A DNA stretch of 64,000 nucleotides from Olivibacter sp. XZL3 (GTDB lineage: Bacteria; Bacteroidota; Bacteroidia; Sphingobacteriales; Sphingobacteriaceae), in assembly GCF_004368405.1 (NCBI RefSeq), contig NZ_SBJH01000042.1, positions 62,001 through 126,000 of the forward strand, read 5' to 3'. Position 1 is the first letter of the stretch. Every line of letters starts with the position of its first letter. Positions 63,885 through 64,000 of the stretch are shown here, one piece after another. The translations under genes and the position numbers were made by a program. A model generated the notes under the pieces. The model was not told where the DNA came from. It worked only from the letters and a program-made list of their open reading frames with translations, and made no database searches.

Positions 63885-64000
63885 ACTATGTAAATAAGTG
63901 ATAAATCTAGCGCTCATCGTCAAACTGATATTTCGGATTGTACTTAATCTTGGGTGTGAGAAAATACAACAGAATTAACCGTGAATACCGGTAATTAAAA

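Noticed and set aside
1-64000. CRISPR array, tRNA or rRNA genes, insertion sequence or integron
   Set aside because: No regularly spaced repeats, no cloverleaf ending in a TpsiC arm, and no transposase or integrase frame seen on either strand.

Overview
The window is a chromosomal stretch of a Bacteroidota bacterium, most likely from the Sphingobacteriales/Sphingobacteriaceae. The evidence is mutually consistent: promoter elements of the Bacteroidota type (TTG - about 19-20 nt - TAnnTTTG), a bacillithiol-type BshA, an S46 dipeptidyl peptidase, a DUF4834 protein, a YfhO-like membrane protein, an OstA-like LPS-transport protein, a 14-gene complex I operon with a shortened NuoG, and an ExbB-ExbD-ExbD-TonB cluster. 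I see no integrase, transposase, phage block, CRISPR array, tRNA or rRNA. Most of the window is conserved housekeeping or envelope content.

Layout. 1-4170 (minus): a truncated YfhO-like protein, then a tilS / small membrane protein / DUF4834 unit. 4312-9000 (plus): an OstA-like LPS-transport protein and a DPP7-type peptidase, converging on miaA / oxidoreductase / GNAT-like protein (9037-11936, minus). 12090-15190 (plus): a serine hydrolase carrying a GH3 C-terminal-like domain, and bshA; then a secreted lactonase-like propeller and a small membrane protein (minus). 16951-21813 (plus): rimP-nusA-infB. 21869-22473: a gene-free, hairpin-flanked element. 22474-29821: an MsbA-like ABC exporter, aminotransferase-tyrA, and a minus-strand DedA-ppa-CNNM-rsmE unit. 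29892-43255 (minus): nuoA to nuoN behind a perfect-consensus promoter. 43399-49370 (minus): exbB-exbD-exbD-tonB-small membrane protein-PstS-like lipoprotein-TPR protein. 49916-56339: SUI1-like protein, lipid kinase, metK with a riboswitch-like leader, plsC, a GT2/flippase-like pair, ruvC. 56367-63884: HIT, greA, a two-component system downstream of an S9 peptidase lipoprotein, DUF4286, rfbC, OmpA-like lipoprotein.

How the genes work together. Three themes dominate. The first is respiratory and envelope energetics: complex I makes the proton-motive force that the Exb/TonB cluster transmits to the outer membrane. The second is envelope building: OstA-like protein, MsbA-like exporter, PlsC, lipid kinase, GT2/flippase-like pair, RfbC, OmpA-like protein, YfhO. 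The third is translation and RNA maturation: tilS, miaA, rsmE, rimP, nusA, infB, SUI1, greA.

No wholly new multi-gene system is evident. The most promising leads are: a SAM-II-like pseudoknot before metK that appears to bury the AUG of a 21-codon upstream ORF; the TonB cluster's unexplained PstS-like lipoprotein and TPR partner; the S9 peptidase-histidine kinase-response regulator operon; a 5'-terminal terminator-like hairpin in the rimP-nusA-infB leader; the hairpin-flanked element after infB; and a serine hydrolase that seems to have lost the glycosidase barrel usually fused to it.
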